In this document: positions 13,528 through 19,997 of the stretch, piece by piece | Layout: each line of letters opens with the position of its first letter | Numbering within the stretch: position 1 is the stretch's first letter | DNA from: an archaeon | GTDB taxonomy: Archaea; Thermoproteota; Nitrososphaeria; Nitrososphaerales; UBA183 | Assembly: GCA_021807225.1 (NCBI GenBank) | Contig: JAKAPI010000010.1 | Coordinates: 1-19,997 of the forward strand | Direction: 5' to 3' | Length of the DNA: 19,997 nucleotides | Notes under the pieces: model-generated | What the model saw: only the letters and a program-made list of their open reading frames with translations | What the model was told of the DNA's origin: nothing | Database searches by the model: none | Translations under genes and position numbers: made by a program

Positions 13528-13994
13528 GCGCAGAGAGCCCTGCAGCTCCGAAGAGATTCCACTGGGTCGAGGGAAGGTACAGAAGGGACGACGCTTCTGT
13601 CTTCACCCGGAGGTCCTATCTTCCCCTCGAAAGTCAGTGTCCGGACACAGCTGAGGATGACACGGGCAGACCGGGCAGACTTATCGAAGGTTCGTGTGTG
13701 GAAGTCAACAAGGAGTGCTTCATAGCTACCGCGGCCTTCGGATCGGAGCTCGACTCGCGAGTGGAGCTTCTCAGGAAGTTCAGGGATGACATCCTGCTCC
13801 AGACCGAGCTGCGAGAACCGTTTTCGAAGGTCCTCGGGGCTTACTACCGCTATAGCCCACCCATAGCTTTGGGCATGAAAAGGCACAGAGCGGCGATGAT
13901 CCTACTCAGGTGGATGGTCGCTTACCCAGCAGTTCTGTTCGCTAGGGGCTTCGTCGCGCTGTTAAGAAGGACGCACAGAGAATGGAGCGAGTAG
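13524..13994 (+). CDS. CFI-box protein
   Basis: A 156-residue protein that overlaps the preceding stop as ATGA. The second half carries the CFI-box: ECFIATAAFGSELDSRVELLRKFRDDIL (Cys65-Phe66-Ile67), then a Tyr-Tyr/Ser-Pro-Pro element (YYRYSPPIALGM) and a basic helical end with a hydrophobic stretch (LLRWMVAYPAVLFARGFVALL). CFI-box domains occur alone or at the ends of bacterial and archaeal proteins, and their function is not settled. The strongly conserved Cys suggests thiol chemistry or modification. It ends the operon, with a 63-base convergent gap to the nitrilase-family gene. The residue 1-55 region is not recognised. Confidence 0.8.
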   Translation: MSAESPAAPKRFHWVEGRYRRDDASVFTRRSYLPLESQCPDTAEDDTGRPGRLIEGSCVEVNKECFIATAAFGSELDSRVELLRKFRDDILLQTELREPFSKVLGAYYRYSPPIALGMKRHRAAMILLRWMVAYPAVLFARGFVALLRRTHREWSE

Positions 13995-14057
13995 CACGAG
14001 ATCCCTGAAGGAGAAGGACGCCGGCAGTTCCGTTAACTGGCGAATTGAAAGGACAAG

Positions 14058-14831
14058 TTACGGTTCGGCGATGCGCGAGAAAGTCTCCACACGCCTGGCC
14101 TTCAGCCTCCTCGCCCTGAGTTTCCTGGCCGATTTCAGGTCAAGGTCGGCGACGAGCAGTCTGGGATGGGAGCCTGCCCTGGCCAGCACCTTCGGATAGA
14201 CGATGCCGTCCCCCACGTCCTCGATGCCGACTATCACGCTTCCACCTTGGGACCTGGAAAGGAAATTCGGGGAGACTATGGGAATCCTGTTCTCTAGGGC
14301 CCGCGCCAAGATGTAAAGGCGCCAGGGGTAGAGGCCGGAGCCGCCAATCCTGGCAGGGGAGAAGATGACCTCGGCGCCCTTCAGCGCGAGTATCCTCGCC
14401 ACTTCAGGGTAGACGATATCATGGCAGATTGCAATCCCTACCTTCGATCCCGCCGCACGGAAGATCGGGTACTCGCTTCCCGGTTTCGCCTTCCTCTTCT
14501 CCCTACCAAAGAGATGAACTTTCCTCTGAGTGCCTAGAAGGCCGTTCGGCCCGATGAAGAAGCTCTCCACGTAGGTGGAACCTCCCTCTCTGATGAAGTC
14601 TCCCCCAGAAATGAGATGTATCTTGGAATCCCGGGCGGCTTCTTCGAAGAGGCTGAGGAACTCGGCAGGATTCTCGATCACTTCTGGCGACCAGTGTTCC
14701 GGGAGGCAGGCTATGTCCGCTCCGAGCCTCGCTGCCTTCCGAATCATCTTCAGCGCTCTATCCTCAATCTCTCCCAGGGAGCCGGAGCACTCCATTTGGA
14801 CCGCTGCCACCCTTAGCGACCCGCTGTTCAT
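14058..14831 (-). CDS. Carbon-nitrogen hydrolase (nitrilase superfamily amidohydrolase)
   Basis: A 257-residue enzyme with the nitrilase-superfamily catalytic triad: Glu45 (CLPEHW), Lys104 (QRKVHLF) and Cys136 (AICHDIVYPE). The superfamily hydrolyses amides, nitriles or N-carbamoyl compounds in the cytosol. Length and motif order are complete. Its ATG overlaps the TGA of coaBC (ATGA), so it is translationally coupled to coenzyme A synthesis. This could mean an amidase acting on a pantetheine- or pterin-type repair substrate, but the exact substrate cannot be read from sequence. 'Predicted amidohydrolase' is the safe level. Confidence 0.9.
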   Translation of the reverse strand: MNSGSLRVAAVQMECSGSLGEIEDRALKMIRKAARLGADIACLPEHWSPEVIENPAEFLSLFEEAARDSKIHLISGGDFIREGGSTYVESFFIGPNGLLGTQRKVHLFGREKRKAKPGSEYPIFRAAGSKVGIAICHDIVYPEVARILALKGAEVIFSPARIGGSGLYPWRLYILARALENRIPIVSPNFLSRSQGGSVIVGIEDVGDGIVYPKVLARAGSHPRLLVADLDLKSARKLRARRLKARRVETFSRIAEP

Positions 14832-16072
14832 CAGGTACGGATCCTCGCGACCACAGAATCCAGCAGCCTGTCCGCTATGGCGCTCTTTCGGGCCTTCGGC
14901 AGGGAGACGCTCTTCCCTCGAGGGTCGACAAGCACCACCTCGTTGTCTTCTGATCCGAAGCCAACCCCCTCCCTTCCCACGTCGTTGGCTGCGACGAGGT
15001 CAGCTCTCACCTCCCTGCCCCTCTTCGCCGCTCTGCTGACCATCTCAACCCTCGTCACAGAGTGCTCAGCCTTGAAGATGAGGAGGAAGGTCGAAGGGGA
15101 GAGCTCCTTCACTCTTTCGATGATCTTCGGGCTCCTTCTGAGCTCCAGGACCACATCTTCGCGCTTGGAGTCGAGCTTTTCGTTGTGATATCTCGCGGGA
15201 CCGTAGTCCGACGCCGCTGCGGCTGCGATGGCGAGGTCGAACCTCTTGCTCGACAGCTCCTTCTCCACCGCCGCCAGCATCTGCCGGGCGGTCTCCACCC
15301 TCACAACCCTCGCACTTGAGGGGGGTTCTGCCACACCCGGCCCGTATACCATCACCACTTCGGCCCCCCTTCTGATGCAGGCCGAGGCCAAGGCCACGGC
15401 CATCTTTCCCGAGCTCCTGTTGGTGAGAATTCTGACCGGGTCTATCGGCTCGACCGTCGGCCCGCCGGTTATTAGGACCTTCATGCCACTCATGTCATTC
15501 TTCTTCGCCAGGCGGGAGATTGCTATCTCCAGGATCACCTTCGGCGAGGATAGCTTGGCCTTCCCTTCCTCAATCACGGGAGGGACGAGCGTGATTCCGG
15601 CTCTCTCCAGCTTCTTGAGGTTCTCTTCGATGATTGGGTGAGTCAGCATGGTGTCGTGCATCGCTGGTGCGATTACGATTGGAATGCCCGCACCAAGGGC
15701 TGACGACACGTATGATGTGACAGTGGTGTCGTCGATGCCGGACGCGATTTTCCCGATTGTGTTGGCCGTGACCGGCGCGACCAGTATCAGGTCGGCCTTC
15801 TCTTTCCCCGTTGTGAACGCGACGTGCTCGATCTTCCCCGTGAGTTCCGTCACGACTGGGTTCCCTGTTGCCCATTCGAGCAGGTTTGGATGGATTATCT
15901 TCTGGGCCCCTGATGTCATCACAGCGTGCACGTCAGCGCCGTGCCTCATGAGGTCCCGGGCGATGTCTGCTGCCCGGTAGGCCGAGACGCTCCCTGTCAC
16001 CCCCAGGACGATTCGTTTACCCTTCAGCTCCTGCCCTTCTTTTCCCGTGATGTCCTTGGAGGGATGGACCAA
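14831..16072 (-). CDS. coaBC: Bifunctional phosphopantothenoylcysteine decarboxylase/phosphopantothenate-cysteine ligase
   Basis: A 413-residue fused enzyme of coenzyme A synthesis: ligation of cysteine to phosphopantothenate and FMN-dependent decarboxylation to phosphopantetheine. The CoaC half (about 17-190) has LGVTGSVSAYRAADIAR, catalytic His83, APVTANTIGKIA and IAPAMHDTM (136-142; PAMH rather than bacterial PAMN). The substrate flap is the archaeal-type EEGKAKL. The CoaB half (about 197-413) has ITGGPTVEPIDPVRILTNRSSGKMA, AAAASDYGP, NEKLDSK and DLVAANDVG. The frame starts at TTG 16072, and 'atcaataaat' (about 16099-16108) lies about 30 bases upstream, fitting a leaderless TTG start. The nitrilase-family gene overlaps its end. 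Confidence 0.95.
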   Translation of the reverse strand: MVHPSKDITGKEGQELKGKRIVLGVTGSVSAYRAADIARDLMRHGADVHAVMTSGAQKIIHPNLLEWATGNPVVTELTGKIEHVAFTTGKEKADLILVAPVTANTIGKIASGIDDTTVTSYVSSALGAGIPIVIAPAMHDTMLTHPIIEENLKKLERAGITLVPPVIEEGKAKLSSPKVILEIAISRLAKKNDMSGMKVLITGGPTVEPIDPVRILTNRSSGKMAVALASACIRRGAEVVMVYGPGVAEPPSSARVVRVETARQMLAAVEKELSSKRFDLAIAAAAASDYGPARYHNEKLDSKREDVVLELRRSPKIIERVKELSPSTFLLIFKAEHSVTRVEMVSRAAKRGREVRADLVAANDVGREGVGFGSEDNEVVLVDPRGKSVSLPKARKSAIADRLLDSVVARIRT

Positions 16073-16098
16073 CTGTGCGCCAGCAGAGGCGACCTACG

Positions 16099-16108
16099 AT
16101 TTATTGAT
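16099..16108 (-). promoter_or_regulatory. TATA-like box for coaBC
   Basis: Minus-strand ATCAATAAAT is centred about 30 bases before TTG 16072. No Shine-Dalgarno sequence is visible before the TTG, so this distance is what supports the start. Confidence 0.5.
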
Positions 16109-16162
16109 ATGTCCCGGCGTCGAGGTCAGGCCATCGCGCCATTTTGTGGCCGCGGTTGAACA

Positions 16163-16507
16163 TCAACTTGGTAGCTTCTCGAGGAGCTTCATCATCTCCT
16201 CATAATGGTCCCTGATTATGTCCGACCCCTTCGGCCCCATCATGTCCTCGGCGTTCTTCTTGCACTCCTCGATCGCTGTCATGATTCCCGCCTTGGTCGG
16301 GTCCTCGAAGCTCACCCCGCACCTGCTGAAGACCGAGGTGACGAACTGCCTGACCTGCTGCTTCAGGGCCTCGTCGCCGACGGGCTGATCCAATATCCTG
16401 GAGAACTCCCTGTTGGCGCTCTCGAAGCATGCGAGTAACTCGTCCCTTACGAAGGACGGGGTGACGGACTCCGCCGGCACATCAGGTGCCTTGTACGTCT
16501 CACCCAT
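16163..16507 (-). CDS. Small helical hypothetical protein
   Basis: This 114-residue, mostly helical protein begins at ATG 16507 (MGETYKAPDVPAES). It has long amphipathic segments (RDELLACFESANREFSRILDQ, KQQVRQFVTSVFSRCGVSF, AGIMTAIEECKKNAEDMMG) and ends EEMMKLLEKLPS. It contains three Cys and no membrane segment or signal peptide. I do not recognise a family. An A/T-rich element (TTATATAA, about 16528-16536) lies 25-30 bases before the ATG, indicating a leaderless transcript. The codon pattern and a clean promoter argue for a real gene. Confidence 0.75.
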   Translation of the reverse strand: MGETYKAPDVPAESVTPSFVRDELLACFESANREFSRILDQPVGDEALKQQVRQFVTSVFSRCGVSFEDPTKAGIMTAIEECKKNAEDMMGPKGSDIIRDHYEEMMKLLEKLPS

Positions 16508-16561
16508 GGTTTGGGATTATAACATAAGTTATATAAATAGTGTGCGCCTCCTTCAGACGGC
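16508..16561. promoter_or_regulatory. Bidirectional A/T-rich promoter
   Basis: This 54-base gap between divergent starts contains the near-palindromic 'agttatataaat' (about 16525-16537). It lies about 26 bases from the ATG at 16507 on the minus strand and about 30 bases from the TTG at 16562 on the plus strand. One TATA region could serve two leaderless transcripts. Confidence 0.55.
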
Positions 16562-17706
16562 TTGGAACAGACCCGGCAACAGCCCGTGGACAGCTCGCTC
16601 CTCTCGGAGTTCGAGAGTGAGATATGGAGCAGGCTGTCTCACCTTGAAGAGGGCCGCGACGGCCCGAAGGTGACCAACCCTACACCCCCTGGTGGACATC
16701 AGCGGGCCGTCGAGGATTGCACGAAGAGCGTCTACGACCTCGACCTCGACGGGAAACAGCTCGTGGTGCTCGGGAAGCTAGAGTCGAAGGTACCCGGCGG
16801 GTCGATCAAGTCGAGACCTGCAATGGAGATAGTCCGCGATGCCATCGCTTCGGGAACACTCCGGCGGGGCAGACAATCTTCGAGGCGACCTCAGGGAATT
16901 TCGGCATAGCCCTCGGGCGGCTCGCGAAGCTCGGACTGAAAGTGGTCGCGCTGGTCTCGCGGAGGCTCGAGAAGGGGGTCCTGGACGGGCTGAGGACATC
17001 GGGAGTAAGGACGATAGACCTCGATATGGACGTCTGCCCCGCACCGGGAATGCAGCTCAACTCCAACGCGTTCGCTGCCAAGGCCATTACCCTGAACATC
17101 AGGTCAGACTTGGCCCGGTTGGGCTTCGACCAGGGGGTCTTCGACGATTCGCGCCAGGAGGTGGAGGCCCTTCTCGCGAGGCAGGACACAATCGGCCTGG
17201 CCAAGCTCCTGGCGAGAATCTACGGTGGTTTCTGCCCGCAGCAGTACGACAACGAGCTGAACGTGGAAGTGCACGAGAGACTCACCGCCTTCGAGATCGA
17301 ACAGCAACTGTCGGAGCTGGGTCACTCGGTGGATGATCTTCGTATCGTGTGCGCTTTCGGCACCGGCGGGACGTCGACCGTCGAGCGCGTGAAAGCCGAG
17401 CTATCGAGCAATGGGCTGCTGTACCGGTACAGGAGCTTCGACGGCCTGGGGGGCGAGGAGGGAGCGTTCGCCCTCTGTAGCCTCTGGCTCGTCGACAACC
17501 TCGCCAAGCAGGGCAGGGCCAGTGAGGCGGAGGCCCTCTTCGAGAAAATCCTCGGCTACTCCAACCATCTGGGTCTCTTCGCAGAAGAAATCAACCCGGA
17601 GACAGGCGACCTTCTGGGGAACTTCCCCCAGGCCTTCACGCACCTCAACATCATCAACTCGGCCACCAATCTGGACCGTGCGATGGAGCGCGAGGGCGCG
17701 ACTTAG
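16562..17706 (+). pseudogene. Broken chimera: PLP-dependent cysteine-synthase-like gene (frameshifted) joined to the C-terminus of a GH15 glucoamylase
   Basis: The first frame starts at TTG 16562 (leaderless after a TATA-like box) and encodes a PLP beta-family core, KLESKVPGGSIKSRPA, with the expected PLP lysine. At about 16865 one base is missing: the frame ends in junk, while the frame from GGG 16867 continues with GQTIFEATSGNFGIALG, the phosphate-binding motif. That frame runs to AFGTGGTS (about 17353-17376), the glycine-rich PLP loop. It then changes without a stop into the end of a glycoside hydrolase family 15 enzyme: NGLLYRYR, DGLGGEEGAFALCSLWLVD, GLFAEEINP, GNFPQAFTHLNIINSA. The rest of both proteins is absent. 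The join is in frame, so a real recombination product or an assembly chimera are both possible. Confidence 0.8.
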
Positions 17707-17858
17707 GCCGGCCTTCCCGACAATCAGCGACTGCGGATATGCACTCCCAACGCGGCTCCCCAATGCGCGTTTTCCGCGGAGGACGGGCGCCTCGCAACTG
17801 TCTGGGAGCTTCTTCAGTGCGGGTTCATTTCTGAGACCATTGCCGCGCTCGCCGACTT
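17707..17858. other. Convergent gap
   Basis: This stretch lies between the chimeric pseudogene and the end of the minus-strand hypothetical gene. No gene, repeat or clear terminator is seen. Confidence 0.4.
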
Positions 17859-18308
17859 CTATTCGTCTGCCATCATTCTGTCTAGGAACGAGCCAAGCAT
17901 CATCTGCGCCAACCTTCCCGTCATCCCCCTGGGCTCTTTCGTGGAGAGTATCGTCAGGACAGTCCTGCCGTCTCTGTTCGAGATCCTGAAGTCGTCGGTT
18001 ATGGCTATGCCGAGGATTGTAGGCTGCCAAATCCAATGCTCCTCCGAAGCCAGCGTCAGCTTCTCGAGAAGCGTCATCGTCATGGCCATGATTCTCCACC
18101 TGGTCTCGACCATCCTGGCGTTGCCTTCTTCGTCCAGTGGCTTGATGGCCCTGAGAGCTTTGCCGACGTACCCCTTCCCCGACAGGTCGGTCCACCAGTC
18201 GTGCACCGCCATCGACGACAGGTCGTACTCGAACTCCAGCTGCATGACAGAGCCGAGAGGGTCAGAGCCAAGGGCATACTTACACCTTGAGCGAACCTTG
18301 AGGGTCAT
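17859..18308 (-). CDS. Hypothetical protein, possibly SRPBCC-like
   Basis: A 149-residue protein when begun at ATG 18308 (MTLKVRSRCKYALG). The frame is open to ATG 18371, but that would overlap the start of the flavoprotein gene on the other strand. It shows an alternating pattern with many aromatic residues: VHDWWTDLSGKGYVGKALR, RMVETRWRIMAMTMTLLEKLTLASEEHWIWQP, GIAITDDFRIS, then a C-terminal helix GRLAQMMLGSFLDRMMADE. A beta-rich body with one long last helix suits the START/SRPBCC ligand-binding fold, but I see no diagnostic motif. Its promoter would lie in the divergent gap before 18350. No partner genes suggest a role. Confidence 0.6.
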   Translation of the reverse strand: MTLKVRSRCKYALGSDPLGSVMQLEFEYDLSSMAVHDWWTDLSGKGYVGKALRAIKPLDEEGNARMVETRWRIMAMTMTLLEKLTLASEEHWIWQPTILGIAITDDFRISNRDGRTVLTILSTKEPRGMTGRLAQMMLGSFLDRMMADE

Positions 18309-18361
18309 TCTCCGGACAAACAGATACAAAGAGCCGACTGCAGCCCGGAGTGAGGCGGAAC

Positions 18362-19783
18362 TTGAAACCATACGACCTCATCGTGATAGGAACAGGGTCG
18401 GCCATGAACTTGGTCGAGCCGATGCTTCAGCGCAACCCTTCCATGAAGATTGCCGTGATTGACAAGGACGAGCCGGGAGGAATCTGCCTCACTCGGGGTT
18501 GTATCCCATCCAAGATATTGCTCTATCCGGCCGAGCTCGTCCGCCACTCAGAGGAGGCCAGGACCTTCGGGATCCAGACCGAAATCACGAGAATCGACTT
18601 CCCCAAGGTGATGGACCGGATGAGGTCTCTGATTGGAAAGGACATAGAAGGCATCCGGAAGGGGCTGTCGAGCTCGCCCAACATCGACTACTTCCACGAG
18701 ACTGCAGAGTTCATTTCGCCTTACACATTGAGTGTGGGGTCGGAGACGGTGACGTCAAAGACGATATTCTTATGCCTGGGTTCTCAGACGGTCGTCCCGC
18801 CAATCAGGGGCCTGGAAGAGGTGGGATATCTCACCAGCGACACCTTCCTGAAGCTGACGAAGTTGCCGCAGCCGGTCGCGGTCGTAGGCGGAGGCTACAT
18901 CGCCGGCGAGTTCGGCCACTTCCTTGCGGCGATGGGGTCCAAGATTACCATCGTTGGGAGAAATCCGCAGTTCCTTCCGGACGAGGAGCCGGAGATTTCC
19001 GAGGTGGTCAAGACAGAGCTGAGCAGGCACATGAACATCCTCACCAACCACGAGGCCCGCGAGGCGAGGAAGAGGCCGGACGGAAAGAAGGTCCTGGCAT
19101 CTCTGAACCGAACCTCGGGCAAGACGGTCGAGGTGGCGGCAGACGAAATCCTCGTCGCCACAGGGAGGGGTCCGGTCAGCGCTCTGATTCACCCTGAGAA
19201 AGCCGGCATCAAGACGACCAAGGAGGGATGGATAGAGGTGAACGAGTATCTGGAGACATCGATGCCCGGAGTCTGGGCGATGGGGGATGCCGACGGCAAG
19301 TACCTCTTCAAGCACGTGGCCAACTACGAGTCGGAGGTGCTGTACTACAACGCGGTGCTGAACCAACGTGTCAAGACGGACTATCACGCGGTCCCGCACG
19401 CGGTTTTCACCTACCCCGAAGTGGCCGGCGTCGGCTTGAAGGAGAAGGAGGCCGTCTTTCGCTATGGAGAGGACGACGTGCTAATCGGGTTCTACAGGTA
19501 CGAAGACACCGCCAAGGGAGAGGCGATGGCTGCCGAGGACTATTTCGTGAAGTGCGTAGTGCGGAAGAGCGGCGGTAGGATATTGGGCGCGCACATAGTC
19601 GGCCCCCAGGCCTCTGTCCTGATCCAAGAGGTCATTAACCTGATGTACACCGAGGGACAGAGCGCAAGCACCATCGTGGAGGCGATGCACATACACCCGG
19701 CCATGAGCGAGGTCGTCCAGAGGGCGTTTCAGTCGCTTGTGCCTGTCCACGAATATCATCGCCATGGCGGGCAATCTAGATAG
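18362..19783 (+). CDS. Dihydrolipoamide-dehydrogenase-like pyridine nucleotide-disulfide oxidoreductase
   Basis: An FAD/NAD(P) disulfide oxidoreductase of about 473 residues. The order is an FAD fold (YDLIVIGTGSAMN), the redox-active disulfide in GGICLTRGCIPSK, the second dinucleotide motif VAVVGGGYIAGEFGHFLAAMG, ATGRGP, WAMGDADG, and the C-terminal catalytic MHIHPAMSEVV. The His-x-x-x-x-Glu is as in lipoamide dehydrogenase, and the MerA Cys pair is absent. GGICLTRGC is a variant common in archaeal homologues of unsettled substrate. TTG 18362 has GTGAGG six bases upstream; GTG 18350 is the longer alternative. No 2-oxoacid dehydrogenase genes are nearby, so lipoamide, mycothione-like or other disulfides remain possible. 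Its stop overlaps an orphan IscA tail. Confidence 0.9.
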   Translation: MKPYDLIVIGTGSAMNLVEPMLQRNPSMKIAVIDKDEPGGICLTRGCIPSKILLYPAELVRHSEEARTFGIQTEITRIDFPKVMDRMRSLIGKDIEGIRKGLSSSPNIDYFHETAEFISPYTLSVGSETVTSKTIFLCLGSQTVVPPIRGLEEVGYLTSDTFLKLTKLPQPVAVVGGGYIAGEFGHFLAAMGSKITIVGRNPQFLPDEEPEISEVVKTELSRHMNILTNHEAREARKRPDGKKVLASLNRTSGKTVEVAADEILVATGRGPVSALIHPEKAGIKTTKEGWIEVNEYLETSMPGVWAMGDADGKYLFKHVANYESEVLYYNAVLNQRVKTDYHAVPHAVFTYPEVAGVGLKEKEAVFRYGEDDVLIGFYRYEDTAKGEAMAAEDYFVKCVVRKSGGRILGAHIVGPQASVLIQEVINLMYTEGQSASTIVEAMHIHPAMSEVVQRAFQSLVPVHEYHRHGGQSR

Positions 19784-19833
19784 AGAACCCCAACGTCCCC
19801 GTGGGAGAAGCCTGCGGCTGCGGCGGGCACTGA
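19780..19833 (+). pseudogene. Orphan C-terminal tail of an IscA/ErpA-type protein
   Basis: Seventeen codons read IENPNVPVGEACGCGGH and end in TGA 19831-19833. They are homologous to the end of the protein at 3-173 (IENPNVRSGSCGCGGH). The frame is closed by TAG at 19777-19779, at the position of the Lys codon AAG in the first copy, and there is no start. A 21-base stretch is identical between the copies (151-171 and 19811-19831). It overlaps the stop of the flavoprotein gene. Confidence 0.75.
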
Positions 19834-19842
19834 TTCGGCCAA

Positions 19843-19852
19843 GAGCTTAAGA
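19843..19852 (+). promoter_or_regulatory. TATA-like box before the last gene
   Basis: 'agcttaagaa' (about 19843-19852) lies about 30 bases before the TTG at 19879. The distance fits a leaderless start; the match to a consensus TATA box is only moderate. Confidence 0.35.
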
Positions 19853-19878
19853 ACAGACGCCGCTTCCTGTAGCTTCCA

Positions 19879-19997
19879 TTGAAGTATGTGGAAGGCTCGA
19901 AGCGGGTATTTCTCAGCACGGGTACGAGGTTCCCACGTGAGGTCATCTGGGCCATAGGCGCAATCAAACTCTCCGCCGCCAAGTCCAACGCGGAGCT
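19879..19997 (+). CDS. 5' part of a possible fumarase/aspartase-superfamily gene, cut by window end
   Basis: From TTG 19879 the frame stays open to the window end (39 codons). RFPREVIWAIGAIKLSAAKSNAEL resembles the region of class II fumarases and aspartate ammonia-lyases that follows GAQTQR (pattern MPrelIrALglvKkAAAxxNxeLGLL). The usual 25-30 residues before it, including GAQTQR, are absent because TAG 19870-19872 closes the frame. The gene is therefore either N-terminally short, broken, or from a related family. The assignment rests on one helix and is tentative. Confidence 0.4.
   Translation, partial: MKYVEGSKRVFLSTGTRFPREVIWAIGAIKLSAAKSNAE

Noticed and set aside
18362..19783. A second mercuric reductase
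   Set aside because: The C-terminal Cys-Cys pair is absent and the His/Glu pair of lipoamide-dehydrogenase-type enzymes is present.

Overview
The window (about 57% GC by eye) looks like archaeal chromosomal DNA. The evidence is a TRASH-domain Lrp/AsnC metal regulator, an archaeal-type fused CoaBC, a radical SAM protein of the tetraether-synthase-like/TrsS-like superfamily, C2H2 zinc-finger proteins, A/T-rich TATA-like boxes about 25-30 bases upstream of starts, and several apparently leaderless genes, some starting with TTG. A lineage in the Thermoproteota (Nitrososphaeria or Bathyarchaeia-like) is a guess; nothing here fixes the phylum. There are no rRNA, tRNA, CRISPR, transposase or integrase genes that I can see.

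Layout. 1-5.8 kb is a metal-resistance block: the 3' end of an A-type Fe-S protein (IscA/ErpA family), a mercuric reductase (merA) preceded by a 31-codon Cys-Cys mini-ORF, an Lrp-TRASH regulator broken by an in-frame TAG, a P1B-type metal ATPase with unusual membrane metal-site residues, a small HMA chaperone, and a divergent HxlR regulator. 5.9-10.2 kb is a redox/zinc-finger block: an OsmC-like protein, a thioredoxin operonic with a membrane protein carrying two C-terminal C2H2 fingers, a CARF-like/winged-helix regulator, a small zinc-ribbon protein, a stand-alone two-finger protein, a decayed finger copy, and an AhpD-like peroxidase-related enzyme. A tail of a second regulator copy and a repeated promoter-like motif indicate local duplication.

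10.2-14.0 kb is a tightly packed, overlapping operon: an inorganic-pyrophosphatase-fold protein that has lost most catalytic residues, a radical SAM protein, a methyltransferase, a thioredoxin-like CxxC protein and a CFI-box protein. This is the best candidate for a little-described system. 14.0-16.5 kb holds a nitrilase-family amidohydrolase overlapping coaBC (minus strand) and a small hypothetical gene. 16.56-17.7 kb is a broken chimera: a PLP-dependent cysteine-synthase-like N-terminal part with a one-base frameshift, fused in frame to the C-terminus of a GH15 glucoamylase. 17.9-19.8 kb holds a minus-strand hypothetical gene and a dihydrolipoamide-dehydrogenase-like flavoprotein. A second, orphan IscA C-terminal tail follows, then the start of a possible fumarase/aspartase-family gene cut off by the window end.

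The shared themes are soft-metal handling and thiol/disulfide chemistry, with repeated signs of duplication and decay (amber stop, frameshifts, orphan gene tails).
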